A DNA stretch of 49,148 bases from an uncultured Anaerolineae bacterium (GCA_938005675.1 CALKXH010000050.1:1-49148), one strand, 5' to 3'. Positions 32,612 through 42,421 are shown, numbered from the stretch's first letter. A program made the numbers and translations. The notes: generated from the letters alone by a model not told the origin.

Positions 32612-32625
32612 TTGATCTAGATCAA
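32612..32625. promoter_or_regulatory. Perfect FNR-type box
   Basis: TTGATCTAGATCAA is an exact match to the FNR consensus TTGAT-N4-ATCAA and a perfect palindrome. Its centre is about 63 bases before the transcription start predicted from TAAAAT at 32670-32675, the spacing used for class I activation. It is about 240 bases upstream of nrfH. It implies anaerobic or NO-linked control by a CRP/FNR-family protein encoded elsewhere. Confidence 0.75.
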
Positions 32626-32669
32626 ACTTTGAGATGACTTTTTGCACCGTGAGCAGCCTAGAGGCGTGC

Positions 32670-32675
32670 TAAAAT
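32670..32675 (+). promoter_or_regulatory. -10 box of the ACT-kinase-ALDH operon
   Basis: TAAAAT, about 32 bases before the ATG at 32707. No -35 is seen at the right distance, which fits an activator-dependent promoter with the FNR box upstream. Confidence 0.45.
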
Positions 32676-32706
32676 AGAGACATACACTCAGCTTGAGGCT
32701 TACCCA

Positions 32707-33105
32707 ATGCAACCAACCGATCTGACCTTGAGCATCCTGCCCGATCCGCTCGCAGTCTGCCAGCTGCCGCCTGAGTCGCCCTTGCCCAGTTGGGCGAGCG
32801 GGAGCTTGGTGGCGTTCGTGCGCACCCCTGAAGAGCTCTCGGTAGTCTGCGCGGAGGCAGCCGTGCCGCTGGGCATCCCGCGCGAGGGCGACCTGCGCGC
32901 CTTGAAAGTCGAGGGGACGCTTGAATTCGGGCTGACGGGCATCTTGGCGGGCATCAGCACGACGCTCGCCGCGGTCGGCATCACCCTTTTTGCCATCTCC
33001 ACCTACAACACGGACTACATCCTCGTGCGCCACGCCAGCCTAGAGCGCGCTTGCCGCGCCTTGCGGTTAGAGGGCTACACCGTCCTGCCTGAGAGCGAGC
33101 CGTAG
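32707..33105 (+). CDS. ACT domain-containing protein
   Basis: 132 residues with two small ACT-like halves; the second shows KVEGTLEFGLTGILAGISTTLAAVGITLFAISTYNTDYILV, typical of ACT modules of the CASTOR-like type (shown here as consecutive fragments KVEGTLEFGL and TGILAGISTTLAAVGI). ACT domains bind amino acids or other small molecules. It is the first gene of a plus-strand operon: the histidine kinase gene starts 16 bases downstream. A sensing or regulatory role in that operon is an inference. Confidence 0.75.
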   Translation: MQPTDLTLSILPDPLAVCQLPPESPLPSWASGSLVAFVRTPEELSVVCAEAAVPLGIPREGDLRALKVEGTLEFGLTGILAGISTTLAAVGITLFAISTYNTDYILVRHASLERACRALRLEGYTVLPESEP

Positions 33106-33121
33106 GCGAGGAGGCGCAGCC

Positions 33122-34261
33122 ATGCCCAACGGCACGATCTTGGTGGTGGACGATATGGCGCGCAATCGCTCCCTGCTTGAGGCAATGCTCAGCCATGAAG
33201 GCTACGCTGTGCTTCAAGCCGAGAACGGGTTAGGGGCATTGGCGATTCTAGAGCGGGAATTGCCCGATCTAGTGCTGCTCGACGTGCAAATGCCGCACAT
33301 GGACGGCTTCGAGACTTGCCGACGCATCAAGGCTGATCTGCGCACTTGCAACATCCCGGTCATCTTCATCAGCGTCTCCGATGAAGCGCGCGATAAAGTC
33401 TATGCCTTCACGGTCGGCGCTGTCGATTACGTGACTAAGCCGCTCCATCCTAGGGAGGTGGTGGCGCGCGTCAACACGCACGTCAGCCTGTATCGGCAGC
33501 AGCGTGAGCTGGAAGCGCTCCGCGCCGCCCAGATCGATCATCTCAAGATCGTCGATGAGATCAAAACCCGCTTCATCCGCGCCGTCTCGCACGATTTGAA
33601 GAACCCGCTGGGGCTGATCCTGAGCGCCACCGACATGCTGCGCGAGACAGGTCTGAGCGATGAGCAAACCCAACTGATCGGCATCATCGAGCGCAAGGCG
33701 CACTTCATGCTGGCGATCATCTCCGACTTGCTCGATCTCGCCCACCTGACCGCCGAAGAGGCGCCTAACTACGCCACTACCAGCTTGCGCGCCCTAGCTC
33801 TAGAGGCGCTCGTCGGCTTTGACTTGCAGGCGGAGAGCAAGCAACTGGCTTTCTCGGTCAGCCTGCCCCAGGAAGACGCGCTCGTCGAGGTAGATCGCCA
33901 CGCCGTCTCCCGTATGATCGGCAACTTGGTCTCCAACGCCATCAAGTACACTTCACAAGGCGGAGTCGAAGTGCGCGTGGAGACAGCTCCTGAGACTTTC
34001 AGCGTCATCGTGCGCGATAGCGGCTTGGGCATCCCGCCAGAGGCGTTGCCGCACATCTTTGACAAGTTCTATCGCATCCCGCTGCCCGCCTACCGCCAAG
34101 AAGACGGCACCGGCTTGGGCTTGGCAATCGTCAAGGCGATTGTCGATCAGCATCACGGCAGCATCGATGTCAAAACAACAGTCGGCGCGGGCAGCACGTT
34201 CACCGTCACGTTGCCGCGCCGCGCCCGACGCCCGATCAACCACAAAGAAAGCAGCGCTTGA
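33122..34261 (+). CDS. Receiver-histidine kinase hybrid protein
   Basis: 379 residues, no membrane segment. An N-terminal receiver (Asp54 in VLLDVQMP, Lys106 in TKPLHP) is linked by a coiled coil (about 123-150) to a histidine kinase with His157 (AVSHDLKNPLGLI) and ATP-binding motifs NLVSNAIKY, RDSGLGIP and GTGLGLAIV. The order receiver-then-kinase suggests it receives phosphate or a signal upstream and relays it on. The stop is 2 bases before the ALDH start. Confidence 0.88.
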   Translation: MPNGTILVVDDMARNRSLLEAMLSHEGYAVLQAENGLGALAILERELPDLVLLDVQMPHMDGFETCRRIKADLRTCNIPVIFISVSDEARDKVYAFTVGAVDYVTKPLHPREVVARVNTHVSLYRQQRELEALRAAQIDHLKIVDEIKTRFIRAVSHDLKNPLGLILSATDMLRETGLSDEQTQLIGIIERKAHFMLAIISDLLDLAHLTAEEAPNYATTSLRALALEALVGFDLQAESKQLAFSVSLPQEDALVEVDRHAVSRMIGNLVSNAIKYTSQGGVEVRVETAPETFSVIVRDSGLGIPPEALPHIFDKFYRIPLPAYRQEDGTGLGLAIVKAIVDQHHGSIDVKTTVGAGSTFTVTLPRRARRPINHKESSA

Positions 34262-34263
34262 GC

Positions 34264-36627
34264 ATGACCCGACCAACCCTCCCAGAGCTTTTCCAGACTT
34301 TGCCCTACGGCGAGGCGCCTGAGTCGCCCGCCGCCGCTTACGCTTGGCTCGCCGCGCACGGCGAGGTCTTGCCGATGTACATCGACGGCGAGTGGCGGCG
34401 CGGCGCTCAGACCTTTGAGAGCGTCAACCCCGCCACGGGCAAGCCCCTCACCCACCTTGTGCAGGCGACCGAGTCGGACGTGGATGCCGCCGTCAAGGCG
34501 GCGCGCGCGGCGTTGTCGGCTTGGCGCGCCCGCTCAGGCGGAGAACGCGCCCGCTACCTCTACGCTTTGGCGCGCGGCATCCAGCGCCATGCGCGCCTTT
34601 TCGCCGTGCTGGAGACGCTCGATAACGGCAAGCCCATCCGCGAGACGCGCGATATCGATATCCCGCTGGTGGCGCGCCACTTTTACCATCATGCGGGCTG
34701 GGCGCAGCTGCTGGAGAGCGAGTTCCCTGACATGGAAGCCGTTGGCGTGTGCGGGCAGATCATCCCTTGGAACTTCCCGCTGCTCATGTTGGCGTGGAAG
34801 ATCGCCCCGGCGCTGGCTGCCGGCTGCACAGTCGTGCTGAAGCCCGCCGAGTTCACCTCGATCACGGCTATTCGCTTCGCCGAGCTGTGCGAGGCGGTCG
34901 GCTTGCCGCGCGGCGTAGTCAACATCATAACGGGCGATGGCGAGGTCGGCGCGCAGCTGGTAGGGCACCCCGACGTAGATAAGATCGCCTTCACGGGCTC
35001 GACCGAAGTCGGGCGGATCATCCGCCAGCGGACAGCCGGCAGCGGCAAAAAGCTCTCGCTAGAGCTGGGCGGCAAGTCGCCTTTCATCGTCTTTGAGGAC
35101 GCCGACCTTGATAGCGTGGTGGAGGGCGTGGTCGATGCGATCTGGTTCAATCAGGGGCAAGTTTGCTGCGCTGGCTCGCGCTTGCTGGTGCAGGAGAACA
35201 TTGCTGAGCGTTTGGTGAGCAAACTCAAGGCGCGCATGGAGACTTTGCGCATCGGCGATCCGCTCGATAAGGCGGTCGATATCGGGGCGATCATCGCGCC
35301 CGCCCAGCTGCAGAAGATTCAAGGGCTGGTGGCGCAAGGCATCGCCGAAGGCGCGCAGCTGTGGCAACCTAGCATCGCTTGCCCGCACGAAGGCTACTTC
35401 TTCCCGCCTTCCCTCTTTACAAATGTCGCGCCGTCGTCTACTATTGCTCAGGTAGAAATTTTCGGTCCCGTCCTTGTGGTGATGACCTTCCGCACTCCGT
35501 CGGAAGCGGTCGCCCTCGCCAACAATACCCCTTACGGTTTAGCCGCCTCAGTTTGGTCGGATAACTTGAACCTCTCCCTTGACGTGGCGCGTCAAGTCAA
35601 GGCAGGGACGGTCTGGATCAACGCGACCAATCTATTCGACGCGGCTTCGGGCTTCGGCGGCTACCGCGAGAGCGGCTACGGGCGCGAGGGCGGGCGCGAG
35701 GGCATGTACGAGTACCTCACGCCGCGCCCTGAGCCGACCGAGAGCGCGCCGATCAGCCCCTCAGAGGCAACTGTGCAGGCGATCCCTGCCATCAGCATCG
35801 ACCGCACGCCCAAGTTGTTCATCGGCGGCAAGCAAGTCCGCCCGGATAGCGGCTACAGCCTGCCCGTGCGCGGCGCGGCGGGTCAGCTGCTGGGCGAGGT
35901 GGGCGAGGGCAATCGCAAAGATATCCGCAACGCCGTTGAGGCGGCGCACAGCGCGGCGAGCTGGCAGTTCACGCACGGGCATCAGCGCGCGCAGATTCTT
36001 TATTACGTCGCCGAAAACTTGGCGGCGCGCTCGGCTGAGTTCGCGGCGCGGCTGAACGCCCTGACCGGTCAAGACGGAGTCGCTGAGGTGGAGGCGGCTG
36101 TTGATCGGCTGTTCACCTACGCGGCGTGGGCGGACAAGTACGACGGTTTGGTGCATAGCACGCCCTTGCGCGGCGTAGTGCTCGCCATCCCGGAGCCAAT
36201 CGGCGTGATTGGCATTTTGTGCCCGAACGAGGCGCCATTGCTCAGCTTCATCGCGCTGATGGCGCCCGCCATAGCGATGGGCAATTCAATAGTGATCGTA
36301 CCCTCTGAGCGCTATCCGCTCGTCGCCACCGACTTCTACCAAGTGCTGGAGACGTCGGATGTGCCATCGGGCGTGGTGAACATCGTCACGGGCAAGCGCG
36401 AGGTCTTGGCGAAGACGCTTGCCGAGCATGAGGACGTGGATGCGATCTGGTATTTCGGCACGCCTGAGGGCGTGAAGCTGGTCGAGTCGGCTTCGGTGAG
36501 CAACTTGAAGCGCACTTGGGCGGAGTCGACCTCCCGCAATTGGTTTGACCGCAAGCAGGGCGAAGGGCAGGTCTTTCTGCGCGCCGCCACGCAGGTCAAG
36601 AACATCTGGACACCTTATGGCGAGTGA
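34264..36627 (+). CDS. ALDH16-type aldehyde dehydrogenase with two domains
   Basis: 787 residues. The first domain (about 35-490) is a full NAD(P)-dependent aldehyde dehydrogenase: IPWNFPLLMLAWK, FTGSTEVG, Glu267 (LELGGKSPF) and catalytic Cys301 (NQGQVCCAGSR). The second (about 513-787) is a shorter ALDH-like domain lacking the catalytic Cys and its surroundings, ending in NIWTPYGE. This matches bacterial ALDH16, in which the first domain is active and the second is structural. Substrate unknown. ATG 34264 is used; TTG 34258 overlaps the kinase stop. Confidence 0.9.
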   Translation: MTRPTLPELFQTLPYGEAPESPAAAYAWLAAHGEVLPMYIDGEWRRGAQTFESVNPATGKPLTHLVQATESDVDAAVKAARAALSAWRARSGGERARYLYALARGIQRHARLFAVLETLDNGKPIRETRDIDIPLVARHFYHHAGWAQLLESEFPDMEAVGVCGQIIPWNFPLLMLAWKIAPALAAGCTVVLKPAEFTSITAIRFAELCEAVGLPRGVVNIITGDGEVGAQLVGHPDVDKIAFTGSTEVGRIIRQRTAGSGKKLSLELGGKSPFIVFEDADLDSVVEGVVDAIWFNQGQVCCAGSRLLVQENIAERLVSKLKARMETLRIGDPLDKAVDIGAIIAPAQLQKIQGLVAQGIAEGAQLWQPSIACPHEGYFFPPSLFTNVAPSSTIAQVEIFGPVLVVMTFRTPSEAVALANNTPYGLAASVWSDNLNLSLDVARQVKAGTVWINATNLFDAASGFGGYRESGYGREGGREGMYEYLTPRPEPTESAPISPSEATVQAIPAISIDRTPKLFIGGKQVRPDSGYSLPVRGAAGQLLGEVGEGNRKDIRNAVEAAHSAASWQFTHGHQRAQILYYVAENLAARSAEFAARLNALTGQDGVAEVEAAVDRLFTYAAWADKYDGLVHSTPLRGVVLAIPEPIGVIGILCPNEAPLLSFIALMAPAIAMGNSIVIVPSERYPLVATDFYQVLETSDVPSGVVNIVTGKREVLAKTLAEHEDVDAIWYFGTPEGVKLVESASVSNLKRTWAESTSRNWFDRKQGEGQVFLRAATQVKNIWTPYGE

Positions 36628-37423
36628 ATTCTCTGAACGCCTGAGCGCCGAGCGCTTGCAGGCAGCTCTAAACGAGCGCCCCTTTCAATTCTTCGAGACG
36701 GTCAGCAGCACAAATGACGTGGCGCGCGCGTGGGCGCTTGAAGACGCGCCGCACGGCGCGGTCGTGATCGCCGAGCTGCAGACGGCAGGGCGCGGGCGCT
36801 TCGGGCGGACTTGGCAAGCGCCCAGCGGCACAGCGCTCTTGTTCAGCGCGCTGCTGCGCCCCTCACTTGCTGTGCCGACCACGCGCTACACGATGGCAGC
36901 GGCGGTCTCGGTGCGCAGCGCGCTGCTCGATCTGCTCAAGCTCGATGCTAGCGACATCAAGCTGAAGTGGCCCAACGACGTCTGTCTGCACGACCGCAAG
37001 GTCTGCGGCATTTTGATCGAGCCGCTCTGGCGCGGCGCGCTGCTGGAGGCGCTCATCGTCGGCATTGGCGTCAACGTGCGCGTGCCCTTCGACGATCCTG
37101 AGCTGGCGGCACGCGCCATCAACCTTGAGCCGTTCTGCCCGAGCCAAGTTGACCGCGCCTTGCTCTTAGCGGATATCCTCAAGCGCCTTGAGTACTGGTC
37201 GGCGCGGGTGGAGGGCTTGGCGCTCTTTCAGGCGTGGCGGGCGGCGCTCAGCACGCTCGGTCAGCGCGTGCAAGTGACTGACGTCGGCACGGGGCGCGTG
37301 ATCGCCGTAGGGCGAGCGTTGGACGTCGATGAGGATGGCGCGCTCCTTGTGCGGGCTGAGGATGGTAGAATCCAGCCCGTCTTCGCAGGCGAGGTCACCT
37401 TGCAACAATTCAAGGCGGAGTGA
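36617..37423 (+). CDS. birA: Biotin--[acetyl-CoA-carboxylase] ligase
   Basis: 268 residues. It has the biotin/ATP site GRGRFGRTW (58-66), the catalytic Lys117 in KWPNDV and the C-terminal SH3-like domain. No N-terminal helix-turn-helix is present, so it is the ligase-only type and not a repressor. It overlaps the ALDH stop by 11 bases; the longer frame starting at 36545 would overlap much more and is rejected. It attaches biotin to acetyl-CoA carboxylase or related carriers. Confidence 0.92.
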   Translation: MASEFSERLSAERLQAALNERPFQFFETVSSTNDVARAWALEDAPHGAVVIAELQTAGRGRFGRTWQAPSGTALLFSALLRPSLAVPTTRYTMAAAVSVRSALLDLLKLDASDIKLKWPNDVCLHDRKVCGILIEPLWRGALLEALIVGIGVNVRVPFDDPELAARAINLEPFCPSQVDRALLLADILKRLEYWSARVEGLALFQAWRAALSTLGQRVQVTDVGTGRVIAVGRALDVDEDGALLVRAEDGRIQPVFAGEVTLQQFKAE

Positions 37424-38805
37424 GGCGGAGCAAGGCGTTGAGCATCAAGCTGGATTGGCAGATCGAGGCAGAGCGCATTCAGGATCGCGCCACCGAATCG
37501 AACGAGGCGCGCCGACGGCGTCGCCAACAGCGCAGGCGGCTGATCCTTTTCACGCTGCTGCTGGTCTTCTTCGGCGGCGCGACGGCACTTTTGGTGCGCT
37601 TGCGTCTTGAAGACGTCGATAATCAGCTGCGCCAGAGCCTGATCGATAGCCTGCAAGCTGAGCTGGCTGCTCTGCGCATCGGCAACTACGGCGAGTTCAT
37701 GGCGTTTCAGCGCAGCGCTGGGGAGAATTGGTACATCGTGCAGGGCGAGCGCTTCCAGCTCTACCAGCGTTTGAAGATCGAGCGCGGCTTGGTGCTGACT
37801 GGGACAGTCTTCGATGCCACAGTGGACGGTCAGCGCGGGCGAGTGGTCTTTGAAGAAGTGCTGAACGGCGTGCCGCATCGGACGGTGTGGTTCTATTGGC
37901 GCTACAGCGATGGCTGGCGGCACGTGCCCTCGGATTATACTTTCTGGGGCGCGGCGCGCACGCTCAGCGCGGGCGAGGTGACTGTACATTACCGCCAACT
38001 GGACGAGGACTCGGCGCGCGCCTTGTTGGAGCGCGCGGCGCGTTGGTGGCGCGAAGGCTGCCAAATGCTGGGCAACGCCGCCTGCCCGCCTTTAGAGCTG
38101 GAGATCGTGCCGAACCCGGTGCTGCAAGTGACGTGGGATAGCGCCCGCCCGGAGCGGCTCTTCGTGCCTTCGCCGCTGGCGCGCGATGACCGCCTATCGC
38201 TCTCCGAGCCGCTGCCCGACCTGATCGAGGAGAGCGTGGCTGCTTACCTCGCCGCCCGCCAAGTCGACTTGGTGACGGGCGGCGTGCGTCCGCGCCGCAA
38301 CGCTGATGCCGCGTGGCTGCATCAAACCCTGATCGAGTGGTTGGCGGCGACCTACACAGGGCGCATGGATAGCCTGCGCCTCGCCTTCGTGCAGAGTCTG
38401 CGCGATGGCTATGGCGACTCGGCTGTGGCGGCAGTGGCGCGCGCCCTGACCGCCGAGGCGGATATCAGCGCGGTCGCGCGCGCGCTCGGTCAGCCTTTGG
38501 AAGCGCTCAATCTGGATTGGCGACCCTTCTTCCAGTGGCGGCTAGAGGTGGAGCGCCAACTGATCGCCCAGAACGACCTCGAAGCGCTGCAGGCGCTCTG
38601 GGATGTGAGCGACTCCAGCACGCGGACGCTGCTACAACGGCGCATCAGCGCCTTCGGGCAGCCCAACGCGCGCGTGCTGGCAGCCGCCGTCACAGGGGCG
38701 GCGGATGGCATCCCGCGCGCCATTGTGCAAGTGCTGCGCGCCGATCAAACCGAGACGCTCATCTTCCGCCTGCGCGATGGCACGTGGAAGCGCAGCGCCA
38801 CCTGA
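37420..38805 (+). CDS. Uncharacterised membrane-anchored protein
   Basis: 461 residues, function unknown. A basic cytoplasmic N-terminus (30-40: RRRRRQQRRR) precedes a transmembrane helix (about 41-60), and the remaining 400 residues lie outside. A nuclear transport factor 2-like domain may occupy about 60-200 (LDEDSARALLERAA at the end); the rest is alpha/beta with no zinc motif. The GTG start overlaps the birA stop (GTGA); TTG 37438, after an AGGCGGAG site, is an alternative. It is the last gene of the operon. Confidence 0.65.
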   Translation: MRRSKALSIKLDWQIEAERIQDRATESNEARRRRRQQRRRLILFTLLLVFFGGATALLVRLRLEDVDNQLRQSLIDSLQAELAALRIGNYGEFMAFQRSAGENWYIVQGERFQLYQRLKIERGLVLTGTVFDATVDGQRGRVVFEEVLNGVPHRTVWFYWRYSDGWRHVPSDYTFWGAARTLSAGEVTVHYRQLDEDSARALLERAARWWREGCQMLGNAACPPLELEIVPNPVLQVTWDSARPERLFVPSPLARDDRLSLSEPLPDLIEESVAAYLAARQVDLVTGGVRPRRNADAAWLHQTLIEWLAATYTGRMDSLRLAFVQSLRDGYGDSAVAAVARALTAEADISAVARALGQPLEALNLDWRPFFQWRLEVERQLIAQNDLEALQALWDVSDSSTRTLLQRRISAFGQPNARVLAAAVTGAADGIPRAIVQVLRADQTETLIFRLRDGTWKRSAT

Positions 38806-38808
38806 GCG

Positions 38809-39390
38809 CTAGGCGTTCGGCTTCGCCTCGTCGGAGGGGGTGGGATCGCTCTTGGGGACGCCGCCGCCCGTCAGCCGATTTTTGATGCCCAGCAAGCCTT
38901 TCAGCACTTTTTGGCGGAAGTTCGGCTCTTTGATCAGATCGAGCGCCACTTCATAGGTTGCGGCGGCATCCATCCACTTGCCGCTGCGCGCTTGCAGATT
39001 CGCCAGCTCTAGCAAGGTGCGCCCGTAGCGATCCTCATCGCCCATATCGCGGAAGGCGTCGGCTGCTTCGCGCAGAAGGGTGAAGGCTTGCTCGCTGTTG
39101 CCCTCCGCCATGTACAAGCCGCCCAAGTTACCGATCACCATTGCCTCGCGCTCGGCGTCGCCGCGCTCGGCGAAGAATTGGCGGGCGGCGTTCAGCTTTT
39201 CGACGGCTGCCTCGAAGTTGCCCAAGCGCTGATCGATCAAGCCCAGATTGACTTGCATCTCAGCGGCTAGATCGAGCTTTCCCTCCGCCTCGTACGCCGC
39301 TTTCGCCTGCTCAAACTGCTCTTGCGCCGCTTCGTAGTCGCGCTGCATGAACAGCTCCGTGCCTTTGGCTTGCAGCTCTGCTCCCGTCAT
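38809..39390 (-). CDS. TPR protein
   Basis: 193 residues with about four tetratricopeptide repeats (for example AAEMQVNLGLIDQRLGNFEAA and YGRTLLELANLQARSGKWMDA). No membrane segment or enzymatic domain. TPR proteins serve as protein-binding scaffolds; the partner is unknown. The stop is 3 bases from the stop of the convergent gene. It has a promoter at 39427-39455. Confidence 0.83.
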   Translation of the reverse strand: MTGAELQAKGTELFMQRDYEAAQEQFEQAKAAYEAEGKLDLAAEMQVNLGLIDQRLGNFEAAVEKLNAARQFFAERGDAEREAMVIGNLGGLYMAEGNSEQAFTLLREAADAFRDMGDEDRYGRTLLELANLQARSGKWMDAAATYEVALDLIKEPNFRQKVLKGLLGIKNRLTGGGVPKSDPTPSDEAKPNA

Positions 39391-39426
39391 GTGACCGTCC
39401 TCTCAGCGTGATGTGGTATCGTATGC

Positions 39427-39455
39427 ATTGTCTCACCAGTCAGAGCGACTGTCAA
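39427..39455 (-). promoter_or_regulatory. Promoter of the TPR gene
   Basis: TTGACA (39455-39450) and GACAAT (39432-39427), 17 bases apart, on the minus strand, 37 bases before the start codon. Confidence 0.5.
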
Positions 39456-39495
39456 CATCATGTGGCGCTCGGCGGCGCTTTTGAGACAAAACCGT

Positions 39496-39530
39496 GAAAA
39501 ACGCGAGGTGCACCGTTCAGTGTGCCTCGC
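39496..39530 (-). terminator. Terminator after rpmG
   Basis: Stem GCGAGG (39503-39508)/CCTCGC (39525-39530) with an inner CAC/GTG pair, followed on the minus strand by GTTTTTC. It lies just beyond the rpmG stop. Confidence 0.68.
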
Positions 39531-39536
39531 GCTTGC

Positions 39537-39698
39537 CTAGCGGGACTCGCGGTAGACGACGTGCCTCCGCAAGATGGGATCGTATTTACGGAGCTCAAGC
39601 CGTTGCGGATCGTTGCGTTTGCTCTTCTGAGAGTAGTAGACGTGACCGCTCTCCGTGCTGACCAGCTTGATCACGATGCGGGTTTCTTTTTTCGCCAT
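39537..39698 (-). CDS. rpmG: 50S ribosomal protein L33
   Basis: 53 residues, [18 protein letters not shown] at the start, ending in YRESR, an ordinary L33. It has no Cys, so it is the zinc-independent C-minus form; zinc-binding L33 has two CXXC pairs. It is 14 bases downstream of the cobW gene, with AGGTG before the ATG. The pairing with COG0523 fits a zinc-limitation operon, in which zinc-free ribosomal proteins spare the metal. Confidence 0.93.
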   Translation of the reverse strand: MAKKETRIVIKLVSTESGHVYYSQKSKRNDPQRLELRKYDPILRRHVVYRESR

Positions 39699-39712
39699 TG
39701 CCGTTCACCTCT

Positions 39713-40909
<1,197 letters not shown>

Positions 40910-40941
40910 TTTCAGTATCCTCTCACAGGTGGACGTGAGGT

Positions 40942-40960
40942 AATGATACTGAGTATCGTT
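40942..40960. promoter_or_regulatory. Fur/Zur-family operator
   Basis: Inverted repeat AATGATACT-G-AGTATCGTT; the 7-1-7 core TGATACT-G-AGTATCG is close to the Fur-family box TGATAAT-N-ATTATCA. It sits on the -10 and spacer of the cobW promoter, where a repressor would block RNA polymerase. Zur is the most likely binder, given the genes controlled. Confidence 0.65.
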
Positions 40961-40971
40961 TAGTTTGTCAA
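40943..40971 (-). promoter_or_regulatory. Promoter of the cobW-rpmG operon
   Basis: TTGACA (40971-40966), 17-base spacer, TATCAT (40948-40943) on the minus strand: near consensus. The start would be about 40936, 27 bases before the ATG. Confidence 0.7.
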
Positions 40972-40984
40972 GTTTCGGCGATGG

Positions 40985-42379
40985 CTATTCGCCTTCTTGC
41001 AAGGCGCTGAGGGCTATGACGTTGCTTGGGGCGCGCTGCACCTGCCCGACGAGGTCGTAGAGCATGGCGCCCGTGATCTGCACAGGGATGATCGGGCGTC
41101 CGATGGGCGCGTCGCCCTCGATGATCACGTAGCCGTCGACTTCAGGCGCGTCGCGGTAGCTGCGCCCGACCGTCAAGCCGTCGCCCTGCCCTTCGATCAG
41201 GACGTCGAGCGTCTTGCCGACCAGCGCCTGATTCTTCGCCAAGCTGATGGCTTGCTGGACTGCCATCAAATGGTCGCGGCGCGCCCCCTTGACGTCTTCG
41301 GGCAGGTGGTTGGGCTGCTCGGCTGAGGGCGTGTTCTCCTCGAAGCTGTAGGTGAAGACGCCGACACGGTCGAACTGCAGATCGCGCACAAACTGGACGA
41401 GCTCCTCGAATTCGGCGTCGGTCTCGCCGGGGTAGCCGACGATGAAGGTGGTGCGCAGGGCGAGATCGGGCATGGCAGCGCGCATTTTCTCAACCGTGCG
41501 GTAGACCCACTCGACGTTGGCAGGGCGGCGCATCCGCATGAGCGTAGCGCGGCTGGCGTGCTGCAAGGGCATGTCGAGGTAGGGCAGAATCTGCGGGCGA
41601 GTCGCCATGATCTCGATCAGCCGATCCGTCACGGCGCCCGGATAGGCGTACATCAGGCGAATCCACGCGATATCGGTCTCAGTAGTCAGCCGATCCAGCA
41701 AATGCGCCAAGCCGTCGCGCAGTCCCAAGTCGTGACCGTAATCGGTAGTATCTTGGGCGATCAGGATCAGCTCCTGCACGCCTTGCGCGCTCAGGCGCTG
41801 CGCCTCGGCAAGGATCGCCTCAGGCGGGCGGCTGACCGCCGTGCCCTTGATGAGCGGGATGGCGCAGAAAGCGCACGGACGGCGGCAGCCATCGGCGATT
41901 TTCAGGTAGGCGCTGTGACCTTGCACGCTGGCGCGCAAGACGCCGCGCTCATCGCCGCCGACGGTCGCCGCGTCGGTCGGCAGGTGGTAGAGCGGCTCAG
42001 GGTGTTTGCGCGCGCGCAAGCGACGGATCAAATCCACAATGTCCATCCAGCGGCGCGTGCCGATCACGCCATCCAAGCCTTGCACCTGAGCTGCGAGCTC
42101 GACGCCGTAGCGTTGCGCCATACAGCCGGCGGCGATCAAGTACTGATCGGGGCGTTTGCGGCGGGCTAACTCGCGCAGGGTCTGTAGGCTCTCGGCTTTG
42201 GCGGCGTTGATGAAGCCACAGGTGTTCACGATCAGCACTTCGGCGTGGCGCGCCTCGTCCAGAGCGGTCATGCCGCTCTCGTCCAGCAGTTGCGCCATGC
42301 TCGCCGCGTCTACAGCGTTCTTCGAGCAGCCGAGATTGACCAGATAGTAGGTATTTTGCGCTGTGCGCCGCTTCGTCAT
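40985..42379 (-). CDS. rimO: Ribosomal protein S12 methylthiotransferase
   Basis: 464 residues. N-terminal UPF0004 domain (LGCSKNAVDA, NTCGF), radical SAM domain with CRRPCAFC (the CXXXCXXC cluster), and C-terminal TRAM domain. RimO adds a methylthio group to Asp88 of S12 using two Fe-S clusters and SAM. The LGCSKNxVD start distinguishes it from MiaB. It is transcribed from the promoter at 42422-42450, divergent from tlyA. Confidence 0.94.
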   Translation of the reverse strand: MTKRRTAQNTYYLVNLGCSKNAVDAASMAQLLDESGMTALDEARHAEVLIVNTCGFINAAKAESLQTLRELARRKRPDQYLIAAGCMAQRYGVELAAQVQGLDGVIGTRRWMDIVDLIRRLRARKHPEPLYHLPTDAATVGGDERGVLRASVQGHSAYLKIADGCRRPCAFCAIPLIKGTAVSRPPEAILAEAQRLSAQGVQELILIAQDTTDYGHDLGLRDGLAHLLDRLTTETDIAWIRLMYAYPGAVTDRLIEIMATRPQILPYLDMPLQHASRATLMRMRRPANVEWVYRTVEKMRAAMPDLALRTTFIVGYPGETDAEFEELVQFVRDLQFDRVGVFTYSFEENTPSAEQPNHLPEDVKGARRDHLMAVQQAISLAKNQALVGKTLDVLIEGQGDGLTVGRSYRDAPEVDGYVIIEGDAPIGRPIIPVQITGAMLYDLVGQVQRAPSNVIALSALQEGE

Positions 42380-42421
42380 GTGTTTTTCAGCACCTCGTGA
42401 GGGGAAACTTGCCTTGTGGCG

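Larger units (their letters stand above)
32374..32706. promoter_or_regulatory. Divergent intergenic region between nrfH and the ACT gene
   Basis: 333 bases with no gene. It holds the FNR box (32612-32625), a -10 for the plus-strand operon (32670-32675), a degenerate FNR-like site (32533-32546), an inverted repeat TTTG-N6-CAAA (32490-32503), and a weak minus -10 (TATCTT, 32486-32481). This is the most site-dense spacer in the window. Confidence 0.6.
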
